Shown here: positions 1-9,237 of the stretch, piece after piece
Layout: every line of letters starts with the position of its first letter
Numbering within the stretch: the first letter of the stretch is position 1
Assembly: GCF_006228385.1 (NCBI RefSeq)
Contig: NZ_CP039852.1
Location: 2,186,001-2,250,000, forward strand
Source: Salinimonas iocasae
GTDB lineage: Bacteria; Pseudomonadota; Gammaproteobacteria; Enterobacterales; Alteromonadaceae
Reading direction: 5' to 3'
Length of the DNA stretch: 64,000 bases
Position numbers and translations under genes: made by a program
Notes under the pieces: model-generated
The model's database searches: none
What the model was told of the DNA's origin: nothing
The model's input: only the letters and a program-made list of their open reading frames with translations

Positions 1-720
1 GAGCCGCTCAGCGAATGAAATCGCCTGCTTAATCTCCGTATTTGGCAATACAATAACAAACTCATCGCCACCATAACGGTAAGCGGCATCAGCTTCACGC
101 ATTTGTTTGCGCAGGATATCAGCAAGCGCAACAATGATTTCATCGCCCTTATGATGCCCTTCTATATCATTGACTGATTTGAGATTATCCAAATCAAGCA
201 TAAGCACGGATGTTGAGATATCGTAACGATTAAAACTAGCTAAATGGGCGGCAAGATCCTGCTCAAGGCGACGGCGATTATAAAGCTCAGTCAGTTGATC
301 GGTATCACCCCAATAGCGAAGTTTCTTCTCTAACTGATAGCGCTCAGAGATATTGCTGGCTACCCAGAGCACCACAGATTCATCATCCACCTTGAAATCA
401 AGCGCCTGAATCCTTCCCTCAAACCAAATAGGGTCTTCAGGACCTTCATCGGGTAAGCCCAGAATATCTTTGTCACTGAGCTCATATTCTTCCACCATCA
501 TTTCACCGGATGTGAGCGCCTCATTGATTTTGCGAACAAAATAGTCGGCCTTCTCTGGCTTAAGAACATCATATAAATTCTGACCAACCAGCGAGGTCCC
601 ATCATGGTAATAACGGACATCCTGGCCACCGAACAGCGCAACGTACTTCCCTGAAGTAGAAAGATTAAATACGGGATCGGGCAATGAATCCAACACTGAC
701 CGCATCTGTTCGATATTCAT
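1..720 (-). CDS. PAS/GGDEF diguanylate cyclase, C-terminus cut by window edge
   Basis: This is the first 240 residues of a protein that continues beyond base 1. Residues about 1-130 resemble a PAS sensor (opening MNIEQMRSVLDSLPDPVF, then a region ending ISERYQLEKKL). A GGDEF domain starts near 'TDQLTELYNRRRLEQD'. The catalytic signature GGDEF is intact at residues 217-221, and an allosteric I-site RxxD (READ, 208-211) lies five residues before it. It should therefore make cyclic di-GMP from two GTP with product inhibition. No membrane segment is visible, so it is probably cytoplasmic and senses through the PAS domain. The ATG is at 720-718. A downstream EAL domain cannot be excluded because the gene is truncated. 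Confidence 0.9.
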   Translation of the reverse strand, partial: MNIEQMRSVLDSLPDPVFNLSTSGKYVALFGGQDVRYYHDGTSLVGQNLYDVLKPEKADYFVRKINEALTSGEMMVEEYELSDKDILGLPDEGPEDPIWFEGRIQALDFKVDDESVVLWVASNISERYQLEKKLRYWGDTDQLTELYNRRRLEQDLAAHLASFNRYDISTSVLMLDLDNLKSVNDIEGHHKGDEIIVALADILRKQMREADAAYRYGGDEFVIVLPNTEIKQAISFAERL

Positions 721-992
721 ACAAACTCAATCATTAACAAACGCCTATATAATAAAGATACACTGTTTTCAACCCTGAGCAAAAGTTAAATACCAATAAA
801 GTATGATACTTTGTTCATAATTGCGTATTTTAACTGCTGATTTACGCAAAAACTTCCATCAATAGATCAGCATGTATTATCACTATGTATAAGCATCAGG
901 TAGGTTGCCTTGCACTAGCCAGTGGCATCACTTAACGCATTCAACGGTATTTTTGAAGACCTGCTTCAAAGTACCTCTTCACCGGAGAAATC

Positions 993-1439
993 ATGAAAAA
1001 AACGTTATCACTCCTGACTGCAGTACTGTTGTTGGGCGCGTGTTCAGATGAGAATTCAGTCAGAACAGGTATTTTCAGCGCCTCTACAGTGGATTGGGAG
1101 GTTGCAAAAGATCCGGATATTCCGGGCGTGACCTGCCATGTTCAACATATCTCTGCCAACCTATCTATCAGCGACCCGTCAAATATGTCTATTGCCTGTC
1201 GCCAGTCTGATGAAATTACACTGTTCGATTTAGAAAAAGCAGAAATTGAAGAGCCGAAAATGATATTTAAAGAATCAAAATCGATTTTCTTTAAATCCAT
1301 AAAAGTCCGGCGAACCTATGATGAGGAAAACCAGGTAATTGTTTATACGGCGTTTTCGACTAAGGAAACGAGTGGCAGTTTTAAACATGCTATTTCGACG
1401 GTGCCGTTGTATGGCACTGAAGCTTTCCGGGACAACTAA
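993..1439 (+). CDS. Hypothetical lipoprotein
   Basis: A 148-residue protein of unrecognised family. It begins with a short basic N-terminus and a hydrophobic stretch ending in the lipobox LLGAC, so Cys17 would be lipidated and the protein anchored in the cell envelope. The mature part contains two further cysteines, in 'GVTCHV' and 'IACRQ', which could form a disulfide in the periplasm. A GGAGA-like ribosome-binding site (981-988) precedes the ATG. It stands alone, upstream of the lipase operon but 278 bases from it. Export and lipidation are well supported; the function is unknown. Confidence 0.7.
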   Translation: MKKTLSLLTAVLLLGACSDENSVRTGIFSASTVDWEVAKDPDIPGVTCHVQHISANLSISDPSNMSIACRQSDEITLFDLEKAEIEEPKMIFKESKSIFFKSIKVRRTYDEENQVIVYTAFSTKETSGSFKHAISTVPLYGTEAFRDN

Positions 1440-1717
1440 ACCTCGTCGGTATAATCAGAGGTGGGTAGAACACTTTAATCCCCACCTCAATCCCCCTACT
1501 CCTTCTTATTTATATAAATTTAATACTATTTATCATCAACTATAAATGTTGCTAACTCAGTGAGTTATGCACTATAGCTTTTTATTTGTTCGTTCAAACT
1601 ACCTCTCTCATCACTTTCTCCCCTTGAATAAACTTTTATTTTCACTATTCTGTAACAAACTATTAACAACTCAGACCTCCGAGTAGTAGGGAGCCATTTC
1701 ACGACACAGGATGAATT

Positions 1718-2653
1718 ATGAAAAAAGTGCTGATGCTAATCACGCTCACCCTTTCACTAGTTTTACCCACCACTAATGCTCAGGCATCTACGTATGCCAA
1801 AACTCAGTATCCCATTGTTCTTGTTCACGGTTTGTTTGGCTTTGACGATGTATTGTGGGTAGATTACTTCTATAAAATTCCATACAAACTCTCCCGTCAG
1901 GGAGCTGTTGTTTATACCTCTACCGTTTCGCCGGCAAACTCAACAGAAGTTCGCGGTGAGCAGTTGCTAGCGTATATCGATCAGGTGCTCGCGCACTCAG
2001 GTGCTGATAAAGTAAATCTGATTGGACATAGTCATGGTGGACCAACCGCCCGCTATGCGGCCAGTGTCGCACCACAAAAAGTAGCATCGGTAACATCCGT
2101 GGGTGGTGTTAATCAGGGAAGTAAAGTTGCCGATATTATGCGTGCAGGTTTAGCTGAGGGCTCGACCCTTGAAGGCGTTGCAGCTACCACCTTTAATGCA
2201 TTTGCTAATCTGCTGGAGCTGATATCAGGCTCGGGGGTTTCAGGCTTACCTACCGACAGTATTGCTGCTTTGAATTCCTTATCGACTGAAGGCAGTAGGA
2301 AATTCAATGCGCGCTACCCTGAAGGCTTGCCAAGTAGCTACTGTGCTAACGACGGAAAAATGCGCGAATCTAATGGAGTGCTCTATTTCTCCTGGAGCGG
2401 TGGCAGCACCTATACCAATGTTCTGGATGCTGCGGATCCTTTTCTTGCCCTCACCGGCTTGTCTTTCGGCGAAAAAAATGATGGTTTGGTATCCTCGTGC
2501 AGCTCACGCCTGGGCTATGTAATACGTGATGATTATCGTATGAACCATCTTGATGAGGTTAATCAGACATTGGGTATACATCACTTGTTTGAAACTGATC
2601 CGGTTCAGGTCTTCATCAAGCATGCAAATCGCCTGAAATCACTGGGCTTATAA
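1718..2653 (+). CDS. lipA: Secreted triacylglycerol lipase, family I.1
   Basis: A 311-residue exported lipase of the Pseudomonas LipA type that hydrolyses long-chain triacylglycerols outside the cell. A signal peptide ends near AQA (residues 21-23). The oxyanion region VHGLFG is at 36-41 and the nucleophile elbow GHSHGG places Ser105. The acid is probably Asp255 (NDGLV) and the base His277 in MNHLDEVNQ, a stretch that also carries calcium ligands in this family. Cys209 and Cys261 match the conserved disulfide pair. The foldase gene follows after one base, as expected for lipases that need a dedicated chaperone before type II secretion. The family is clear; the symbol is by analogy. Confidence 0.93.
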   Translation: MKKVLMLITLTLSLVLPTTNAQASTYAKTQYPIVLVHGLFGFDDVLWVDYFYKIPYKLSRQGAVVYTSTVSPANSTEVRGEQLLAYIDQVLAHSGADKVNLIGHSHGGPTARYAASVAPQKVASVTSVGGVNQGSKVADIMRAGLAEGSTLEGVAATTFNAFANLLELISGSGVSGLPTDSIAALNSLSTEGSRKFNARYPEGLPSSYCANDGKMRESNGVLYFSWSGGSTYTNVLDAADPFLALTGLSFGEKNDGLVSSCSSRLGYVIRDDYRMNHLDEVNQTLGIHHLFETDPVQVFIKHANRLKSLGL

Positions 2654-2654
2654 T

Positions 2655-3638
2655 ATGTTGCGTCGCGGACATGCACTGTTTACGGCATTGGCCGCCGGCG
2701 CCATTATAACCGGCTGGGCGCTGTGGTTTGATAGCGACTTATCGCAGCCCCGGTCAGATATACTCAAGCCGGAAGCATCAACGTCTGGTCAATCATTGTT
2801 TTCACGGACTGCAAATGAAGTCACGTTGGCTGACAAAAAGCAACATAAAGGCAGTTCTGTCAGTGCCAAACGGTTCTTACTAAACGCAGATACAAGAATC
2901 CGGTTCGACCGCTTTATCTTTGAACATGAAGGACGCGCACCAGCATCGTTAAAAGAACTGTATGCTACTCAGGTAGAGAAGCAGCAATATGAACCTAAGT
3001 CATCAGCGTATTTAACCGACCTGTTTAATCGTTATATTAATTATAAGGTGCAATTGAAGGCACTTGATGCGCCTGTCAGCTCTACAGATATTCGTGCGAT
3101 GACATATCGACTGCAATCAAAACAGGACTTGCAGCACACGCTTTTTACTCAACAAGAGTATCGCCACTTTTTCTCTCAGGACGCAGCCTATGATAATGCC
3201 GCGCTTGAGCGCTTACAGATAGCCGCAGATCAGGTATTATCTGGCAAGCAAAAATCTGACTTCATCGAAGAGCAGCTGAATAGCTTGCCAGATTCTCAGA
3301 AAAAAAGTTTCCAGCCGAGTATAAATGTAAACCGGTTGAGCGAACTACAGCGAACCTACGATAGCCCGGAAGTGTGTTACCAGGCAGTCTCGGCTGAATT
3401 CGGACACGATGTTGCGCGACGGCTCAATAAGTCGGCAGACGATCAGTCCCAGTGGCAGGAGAAGGTGAAGTCGTTCAGGCGTTGGCGCAACAACCTTATG
3501 CGCTCAGACGCGCTGTCTGAGGACCAGGTTGAGGCACAGGTAAGCCAGAAAAAAGCATCAATGTTTACAAAGACAGAACAACGCAGATTACAGGTTTACC
3601 TGGAAAACCCGGCGCTGCTGGAAGAAGGCGGCTCGTAG
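2655..3638 (+). CDS. lifO: Lipase-specific foldase (lipase chaperone)
   Basis: A 327-residue inner-membrane-anchored chaperone that folds the upstream lipase in the periplasm. One N-terminal membrane segment (about residues 8-24) is followed by a low-complexity linker. Next comes a helical domain containing 'RIRFDRFIFEHEG', a variant of the RxxFD(Y/F) motif of lipase foldases. The rest is charged and helical, as expected for the extended domain that wraps around the lipase. The length fits the family (about 320-350 residues). The gene starts one base after the lipase stop, so the pair should be co-translated. Confidence 0.88.
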   Translation: MLRRGHALFTALAAGAIITGWALWFDSDLSQPRSDILKPEASTSGQSLFSRTANEVTLADKKQHKGSSVSAKRFLLNADTRIRFDRFIFEHEGRAPASLKELYATQVEKQQYEPKSSAYLTDLFNRYINYKVQLKALDAPVSSTDIRAMTYRLQSKQDLQHTLFTQQEYRHFFSQDAAYDNAALERLQIAADQVLSGKQKSDFIEEQLNSLPDSQKKSFQPSINVNRLSELQRTYDSPEVCYQAVSAEFGHDVARRLNKSADDQSQWQEKVKSFRRWRNNLMRSDALSEDQVEAQVSQKKASMFTKTEQRRLQVYLENPALLEEGGS

Positions 3639-3728
3639 CCGTCCTTTCTTCACAGCAGCTTCTAACATACTAAAACTTAAGGTGTCAGCAACGCTATCTT
3701 TTCGTTCACCATTTGAAGACGCGCTTGT

Positions 3729-4442
3729 TTATTCGAACATCTCCCAAAGATAGCTTTTAAACATTTCCCAGGAGCGCTCTGAAGCCTGCTTATTGTATTT
3801 AAGTCCTAACTCATCGTTACTGGCATCAGGATTAGTGAATGCATGAGATACCCCGCCGAAAACATGCAGTTGCCAGTCTGCATTCCTATCCGTCATTTCT
3901 TTGCCAAAGCTGACTAATGCATCGGGATCTGCCATAGGATCATCAAATCCCTGAAAGCACATTACTTTAGGCAGGATATCATCACTACCAGGCTTGCCGG
4001 GCTTACCAATCACAGCGTGAAATGCCGATACGCCGATAACTGGTGCATTGGTACGTGCCATGTCCAGTGCGCAAAGACCACCGAAACAAAACCCTGTAAC
4101 CGACACATTGTTTTCATCTGTTTCAGCCTGCTCACAAAGCGCGTTAAGCGCTCCCCGGAGTCGTTCCTGTAATTCATCACGGTCTTCAACCAAAGGCGTC
4201 ATTAATGCCTGATTTTCTTCTATTGTCTCACCGCGAACGTCTTTGCCGTATACATCTGCCGCAAACGCTGTATATCCGAGTTCGGCTACCCGCTTTGCAG
4301 TCTCTTCTTCATGTTCCTTACGGCCGCCCCATGCATGGCAAATCATTACCGACGGGCGGGAACTTCGTCCGTCAGTTGCCAATAGTCCCTCGAAAACCTT
4401 TCCGTTAACCGTGTACTCAATAGTGCGTGTGGTAATTGCCAT
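3729..4442 (-). CDS. Dienelactone hydrolase family protein
   Basis: A 237-residue cytoplasmic alpha/beta hydrolase. The nucleophile elbow is GFCFGG, giving a cysteine rather than a serine nucleophile as in carboxymethylenebutenolidase. An aspartate lies in 'GFDDPMADPDAL' and the histidine in 'GVSHAFTNP', completing a Cys-Asp-His triad. The N-terminal 'HAWGGRKEHEEETAKRVAELGY' is typical of these enzymes. No aromatic-degradation genes are nearby, so a general hydrolase role is as likely as true dienelactone cleavage. It is convergent with the lipase operon and has no partner gene. Confidence 0.88.
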   Translation of the reverse strand: MAITTRTIEYTVNGKVFEGLLATDGRSSRPSVMICHAWGGRKEHEEETAKRVAELGYTAFAADVYGKDVRGETIEENQALMTPLVEDRDELQERLRGALNALCEQAETDENNVSVTGFCFGGLCALDMARTNAPVIGVSAFHAVIGKPGKPGSDDILPKVMCFQGFDDPMADPDALVSFGKEMTDRNADWQLHVFGGVSHAFTNPDASNDELGLKYNKQASERSWEMFKSYLWEMFE

Positions 4443-4700
4443 ACAAAAGCCTCAGTAATTTAAAATCGATGACCGCAGCACGAACTTCCAGGCAATGCAG
4501 ACGGTGCAGATAGTGTTATATTCGTTACGGCATTAACTATGATTGGTTCATCCACAATCATCGCTCACAGAATACTTAGAAGCAGAAGTAAACGAATGCG
4601 CGTACTGGTAGAAGCAGCCCGGTCATTCTGTGTTAAGATCCCAGTTTTTTGGTGCGGCTGTTGCCGGCCTGTCAATGATTTCAACTTGTAGAACCACGTT

Positions 4701-5591
4701 ATGCAAACTACTAATCCAACACGCTTAAATAAATTTATCAGCGAGACAGGTTTCTGTTCGCGGCGCGACGCCGATAAATACATAGAACAGGGAGCTGTTC
4801 AAATAAATGGTGTGCGTGCTGAGGTGGGTACAAAGGTCATGCCGGGCGATACGGTTAAAGTCAATGGCAAGCGGATAAAACCTGCAGACAAGAGCAAATT
4901 TGTCGTTTTAGCATTAAATAAACCAGTGGGCGTGGTAAGCACCACGGATAGTGCTGAAAAGGCAAATATTGTTAACCATGTACGCTACAAAGAGCGTATC
5001 TTCCCTATCGGACGACTTGACAAAGATTCTCAGGGCCTCATTTTTATGACCAACAATGGTGATTTGGTCAATAAGGTTTTACGGGCGGGTAACAAGCACG
5101 AAAAAGAATACGTGGTGACAGTAGACAAGCCCGTTACTGAAGAGTTTTTGAGTGGTATGCGTGGCGGAGTGCCCATTCTGGGAACAACGACTAAGCGTTG
5201 TAAGGTCATCAAAGAGGGTCACTTTTCTTTCAGAATTACATTGATAGAAGGGCTGAATCGTCAGATTAGAAGGATGTGTAGTTATTTCAGTTACGAGGTA
5301 ACGAAGCTGGAGCGCGTCCGGATTATGAACGTAAAACTCAAAGGCCTGAAAACCGGTCAGTGGCGTGAGTTATCAAAGGACGAACTGTCTACCCTGCTTA
5401 AATCTGTTGAACATTCTTCTTCTGAAGCCCCGGCCGGACATCGCAGCTCTCGACCCAAATCAACCAAACCGGTAAAACCGCGCATTAACAACCCGGGAAA
5501 AAGTGCAGGAAAAAGCCGTTCTGAGAATCGTTCACGCGGAACGCTGAGTCTGAACACTGGCAACAAAACCAAACGTAAGCCTGCCCGATAA
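4701..5591 (+). CDS. rluF: 23S rRNA pseudouridine synthase RluF
   Basis: A 296-residue pseudouridine synthase of the RsuA/RluB/E/F class. An N-terminal S4 RNA-binding domain (about residues 6-60, '[21 protein letters not shown]') precedes the catalytic domain. The catalytic aspartate lies in '[18 protein letters not shown]', and '[17 protein letters not shown]' is the characteristic C-terminal motif. The match to RluF, which modifies U2604 and also tRNA-Tyr U35 in E. coli, rests on overall resemblance. The last 60 residues are a basic, disordered RNA-binding tail. The tRNA-Tyr gene lies 257 bases downstream, which may be coincidence. Confidence 0.9.
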   Translation: MQTTNPTRLNKFISETGFCSRRDADKYIEQGAVQINGVRAEVGTKVMPGDTVKVNGKRIKPADKSKFVVLALNKPVGVVSTTDSAEKANIVNHVRYKERIFPIGRLDKDSQGLIFMTNNGDLVNKVLRAGNKHEKEYVVTVDKPVTEEFLSGMRGGVPILGTTTKRCKVIKEGHFSFRITLIEGLNRQIRRMCSYFSYEVTKLERVRIMNVKLKGLKTGQWRELSKDELSTLLKSVEHSSSEAPAGHRSSRPKSTKPVKPRINNPGKSAGKSRSENRSRGTLSLNTGNKTKRKPAR

Positions 5592-5848
5592 AACGGGCGA
5601 CTGCGCTTTTGACCTGAATTAATTTAAGGATTGTTCATGTTTATGTGGAAAATCAGGCCCTTATAGAATACCGCATCACTTTATTGTTTTCAGTTCAGCT
5701 GTACAAAAAGTAACCCTATGATTTTATTAGTACTTTTCAAAGATAAAGCTTGACCCACCCGCTCATCATCATTAAGATGCACTCCTCAAATGGCGCTGGG
5801 CCAGGTCTTCATCCAGACCACCCAATTATCTTGCTGTTTGAACAATGT

Positions 5849-5933
5849 GGAGTGGTACCCAAGCGGTCAACGGGAGCAGACTGTAAATCTGCCGGCTCAG
5901 CCTTCGCAGGTTCGAATCCTGCCCGCTCCACCA
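5849..5933 (+). tRNA. tRNA-Tyr (GTA)
   Basis: An 85-base tRNA including an encoded CCA. The acceptor arm GGAGTGG (5849-5855) pairs with CCGCTCC (5923-5929), with one G-T wobble. The anticodon GTA lies in 'AGACTGTAAATCT', and the TTCGAATC T-loop is present. A long variable arm, as in bacterial tRNA-Tyr, accounts for the length. A run of T follows directly and probably acts in termination. Confidence 0.97.
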
Positions 5934-6104
5934 TTTTTTCTTCCTCTCAGTTGTACGTCTTTGCTATCCGCTATTGAAGTCTAAATTCTTATCTCATCAA
6001 ATACCTGACTTCACATTTAATTGCGTTTCATAGTGCCTTACCATTTGCTTGAGTAGCAGCCTCGACTTATCAAGACTGCTTGCAAAAAACTATGACTGCC
6101 GACA

Positions 6105-7103
6105 TTAACGCTTTTTCATGCGCTCACTTTGCGCCTTGCGTTTTTCATTCCGCTTATCCTTTCGGTCATGTTTTTGCGGGGTCAGAGAGCCCTCTTTAAA
6201 TTTTTGTTTCCGCTTCTCTTTATCTGCTTTTTTTCTGGCTGCCGCTTCTGCCACTTCCTGGTTTTCCCGGGTAACCATTTCTGGTGTTTCAAGAGTAATT
6301 TTGCCCAGTTTTCCGGATTGCAATTCCTTAAGGAGTATCTCGCAAATTTTGTGAAGGTTGACCCGGCCGCCGGCCATAATCGCACCACGCTTTTTGGCGG
6401 CCGCCTCTAAAAAGGCCAGCTCTGTATCCGGCAACTCATCGAGCTGATATCGGCTTTGCATAACCTGCGGATACGCCTTTATCAGGTAATCTGCAGCGAA
6501 AAATCCCACGTCATCATATTCCATTGCGGTATTTTTGACTGCACCTGATGCCGCCAAACGATAAATTGACTGGGGGTTTTCTACTTTAGGCCACAGTACT
6601 CCCGGCGTGTCATACAGCACTATGCCGCTACCTAAATTTATACGCTGCTGCCCCTTAGTCACCGCGGGCTCATTACCTGTTTTAGCAATGGTGCGCTGGG
6701 CCAGAATATTTATCAGCGTAGATTTGCCAACATTAGGAATACCCGTAATCATCGCATTGATAGATTTTACCTGTGCATCTTTCTGTGCACATACGCTGCG
6801 AATAAGGTTAATAATCTGACGGCTTCCGGCAGGGTTGTCACTGGATGTTGTTATCGTCTTCACCCCACGCTCTGACTCAAGATGGGTTTGCCAGCGAGCG
6901 GTAAGCTCGGGGTCGGCAAGATCAAACTTGTTCAGAATTTTTATGCAGGGCTTATCCCCTCTTATCCGGGCTATTTCTGGATTTTCACTTGAAAAGGGAA
7001 TGCGCGCATCAAGCACTTCTATCAGCACATCAACCTGCTTGAGAGATTCCTTTATTTCTTTCAGGGCTTTGTGCATATGCCCCGGAAACCAGTGTAGAGC
7101 CAC
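6105..7103 (-). CDS. ylqF: Ribosome biogenesis GTPase YlqF family
   Basis: A 332-residue circularly permuted GTPase. The G4 motif NKFD (residues 58-61) comes before the P-loop GIPNVGKST (121-129) and the G3 motif DTPG (165-168). The opening 'HWFPGHMHKALKEI' is the YlqF/RbgA signature. Such proteins act in late assembly of the large ribosomal subunit. The C-terminal 60 residues are extremely rich in Lys, Arg and Glu and probably bind rRNA. An RNA methyltransferase gene lies upstream on the same strand, 81 bases away, so they may be co-expressed. Confidence 0.9.
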   Translation of the reverse strand: MALHWFPGHMHKALKEIKESLKQVDVLIEVLDARIPFSSENPEIARIRGDKPCIKILNKFDLADPELTARWQTHLESERGVKTITTSSDNPAGSRQIINLIRSVCAQKDAQVKSINAMITGIPNVGKSTLINILAQRTIAKTGNEPAVTKGQQRINLGSGIVLYDTPGVLWPKVENPQSIYRLAASGAVKNTAMEYDDVGFFAADYLIKAYPQVMQSRYQLDELPDTELAFLEAAAKKRGAIMAGGRVNLHKICEILLKELQSGKLGKITLETPEMVTRENQEVAEAAARKKADKEKRKQKFKEGSLTPQKHDRKDKRNEKRKAQSERMKKR

Positions 7104-7184
7104 AATATTTTTCCTTTTAAATGAACAGACCGAGCGTCAGGGCCTCAATCGTAAACATGTAAGCCCAAGATAAATAACGCAGCG

Positions 7185-7922
7185 CTATAGAGATAGCTGA
7201 TAAGCCGATAGCGTGACGGCACTGGCAAGGTTTAAAGAGTCTATTTTACCGCTGCCCTTAATAGTAAATGCACAGGCATTACAGTTAGCCAGCGCATCAA
7301 GGGGAACGCCCCGTGCTTCATTGCCAAACAGATAGCACCTGAAGTCGGAGAACCGGATATCGCTGATACTGTTACCAGACATATCCAGATAGGCCAACGA
7401 GTCGAAACGCTTCTGCAGGCTTTCAATCTTAACATCCAGCTCAACAGGAACATGAAATATTGCTCCCATACTCGCACGCACTACCTTGGCATTGTACGGA
7501 TCAACGCTGCCAGGACTTAATAGCAGTCGAAAACCACCAAACCACGCCAGACTTCGCAGTATGGTACCCAGATTTCCCGGGTCCTGTACCTCATGCAGAT
7601 AAATGCATCGCTCACCTTCTGACTGTATGCGCCCTACTTCATCAGGTAATGGTGCGCAGGCAATAATGCCCTGTGGCGTTTTTGTACCACTTAACTGGGA
7701 CATCTGCCGTTCATTTATAAGCTTAACTGAATAGCGTTGCTGCAGCCGTTCAGTAATAGCCTGACTATCAGCGGTCACATACAATGTGATTTTTTCTCGC
7801 GTGGCTTCGTTCAGGTTAGCCTTATCGAGTTCCAGTACCAGATGTTCACCTTCAATCAGGTAATAACCAAACTGAGAGCGGTATTTTTTTTGATGCAGCT
7901 TTTTAACATCGTCCAGTTTCAT
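7185..7922 (-). CDS. TrmH/SpoU-family RNA 2'-O-methyltransferase
   Basis: A 245-residue SPOUT-class methyltransferase acting on rRNA or tRNA with S-adenosylmethionine. The N-terminal substrate-binding domain opens 'MKLDDVKKLHQKKYRSQFGYYLIEGEHLV'. The catalytic part has the knot motifs 'LHEVQDPGNLGTILRSLAWFGG', 'LFGNEARGVP' and 'DSLNLASAVTLSAYQL'. An ATG at 7922 with an upstream AGG fits the family start better than the longer frame from 7988. The target base cannot be assigned from sequence. It lies just upstream of ylqF. Confidence 0.88.
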   Translation of the reverse strand: MKLDDVKKLHQKKYRSQFGYYLIEGEHLVLELDKANLNEATREKITLYVTADSQAITERLQQRYSVKLINERQMSQLSGTKTPQGIIACAPLPDEVGRIQSEGERCIYLHEVQDPGNLGTILRSLAWFGGFRLLLSPGSVDPYNAKVVRASMGAIFHVPVELDVKIESLQKRFDSLAYLDMSGNSISDIRFSDFRCYLFGNEARGVPLDALANCNACAFTIKGSGKIDSLNLASAVTLSAYQLSL

Positions 7923-7968
7923 AGCAACCTGCTTAATAGCAACTCCCGGTTGAGCGTACCTACCGTTA

Positions 7969-8142
7969 TTAGCATAACTGTGGCGCAAAAATGTGCATAA
8001 TGGCTATGGCTGAGGTCAACACACCATCAATTACACTCGTATGCCCCTGCTTATATAAGACGCTAAGACAGAAAATATAGAATGGTGATACCACCAGCGT
8101 GCTAGCTGAGCCCACAAGCGGTCTGACCGTTTTAGTCAACAT
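7969..8142 (-). CDS. Possible small membrane protein (57 residues)
   Basis: A short open frame with two hydrophobic stretches, around 'TLVVSPFYIFCLSVLY' and 'GVLTSAIAIMHIFAP', separated by a short polar loop. An ATG at 8142 has a weak purine-rich site (AGGCGGG) about five bases upstream. It lies just upstream of the methyltransferase gene in the otherwise empty stretch 7923-8354. I do not recognise it. It could equally be a chance frame. Confidence 0.3.
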   Translation of the reverse strand: MLTKTVRPLVGSASTLVVSPFYIFCLSVLYKQGHTSVIDGVLTSAIAIMHIFAPQLC

Positions 8143-8354
8143 GATACCCGCCTGACTCGCTTGACCGCCGACAAGTTTAATGTCGCACAGGTAAAACACA
8201 AGTCTTCTTCCTGCTTTGCAACGATATCCTCACATTTGCTCCCCCTGTGTTCAGAGCACTGCCTTTTTCATACAACAGGCTGTTTGTCATCAGCTATTGC
8301 ATCTTGTATCTATAGCTGCTCCTATAATAACTGGTTTACTACCGGAACAATTAA

Positions 8355-9233
8355 ATGCGCGTTGGGTTCTTATTAGCGATTGTTATGTCTGTAAGCGGGT
8401 GTCAGCTTGCTAAGTCGCCTGAAAAAACAGGTAGTGTAGATAGCGGTGAGGAGATTGTAACTGCCTGGGGCGCTTACCCATCTGCACAGGCGGTTAGTTT
8501 TTCTGATGTACTTGCGCTTCGTTATGATAAGCCATCTGTGACCCTGCAGTACGGCAATGAACCACTACAGTTTGGAAAGCTCTGGTTACCGGACGGATTC
8601 TCAACGCCTCCGCCGCTGGTAATCTTTGTGCATGGCGGGTGCTGGTTGTCTGCCTATGACATCGAGCATAGTTATGCGCTGGCTACGGCATTAAAACAAG
8701 CAGGCTTCGCTGTATGGGCTGTTGAGTATCGCCGTACAGGCGATCCGGGAGGAGTCTGGCCGGGAAGTCTTGAGGATGTCCTTCGCGCTATCGACTTTAT
8801 CCACACGCAAACGCAAATTAAATTTGATCGTGAACGGGTAACACTGGCCGGTCATTCAGCCGGCGGACACCTTGCCATGCTCGCAGTACAGGCTTCCGAC
8901 AGGAATATAGAGCACACTATTGGCTTAGCGCCAATCATAGATATTGAAAAATATGCTATGGGTAACAATAGTTGCCAGCGTGCCACTATAGATTTCATGG
9001 GGGGCACTCCCGAGCAGCGCCCTTCACAATACCGCAGCGCAAGCCTTACTGGTGCCCAATTCCAACAGGATGTGACAATATTTACCGGCGACAAAGACAG
9101 TATTGTTCCGCTACCTGATAATCCTTTACCTGATGTACCATTTATCTCTGTAAATAACGCCGGACATTTTGACTGGTTACATCCGGGCACACCGGCCTTT
9201 GCGGCTTTCATCGAACAACTGGAAAATAAGTAA
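8355..9233 (+). CDS. Lipoprotein alpha/beta hydrolase, kynurenine-formamidase-like
   Basis: A 292-residue alpha/beta hydrolase. A signal peptide ends in the lipobox VSGC with Cys16. The oxyanion motif HGGCW (93-97) has the HGGxW form of AFMID/BNA7 arylformamidases. The nucleophile elbow GHSAGG gives Ser168, the acid is likely in 'FTGDKDSIVPL', and the base is His in 'NNAGHFDWLHP'. The gene ends five bases before kynureninase. N-formylkynurenine is the precursor of the kynureninase substrate kynurenine, so an arylformamidase role is plausible. The predicted lipid anchor would place the enzyme outside the cytoplasm, which is odd for this pathway. A general esterase is the alternative. Confidence 0.75.
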   Translation: MRVGFLLAIVMSVSGCQLAKSPEKTGSVDSGEEIVTAWGAYPSAQAVSFSDVLALRYDKPSVTLQYGNEPLQFGKLWLPDGFSTPPPLVIFVHGGCWLSAYDIEHSYALATALKQAGFAVWAVEYRRTGDPGGVWPGSLEDVLRAIDFIHTQTQIKFDRERVTLAGHSAGGHLAMLAVQASDRNIEHTIGLAPIIDIEKYAMGNNSCQRATIDFMGGTPEQRPSQYRSASLTGAQFQQDVTIFTGDKDSIVPLPDNPLPDVPFISVNNAGHFDWLHPGTPAFAAFIEQLENK

Positions 9234-9237
9234 GTTT

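Noticed and set aside
5750..5984. Two open frames over the tRNA-Tyr gene
   Set aside because: They read through the mature tRNA, lack ribosome-binding sites and have no protein-like composition.
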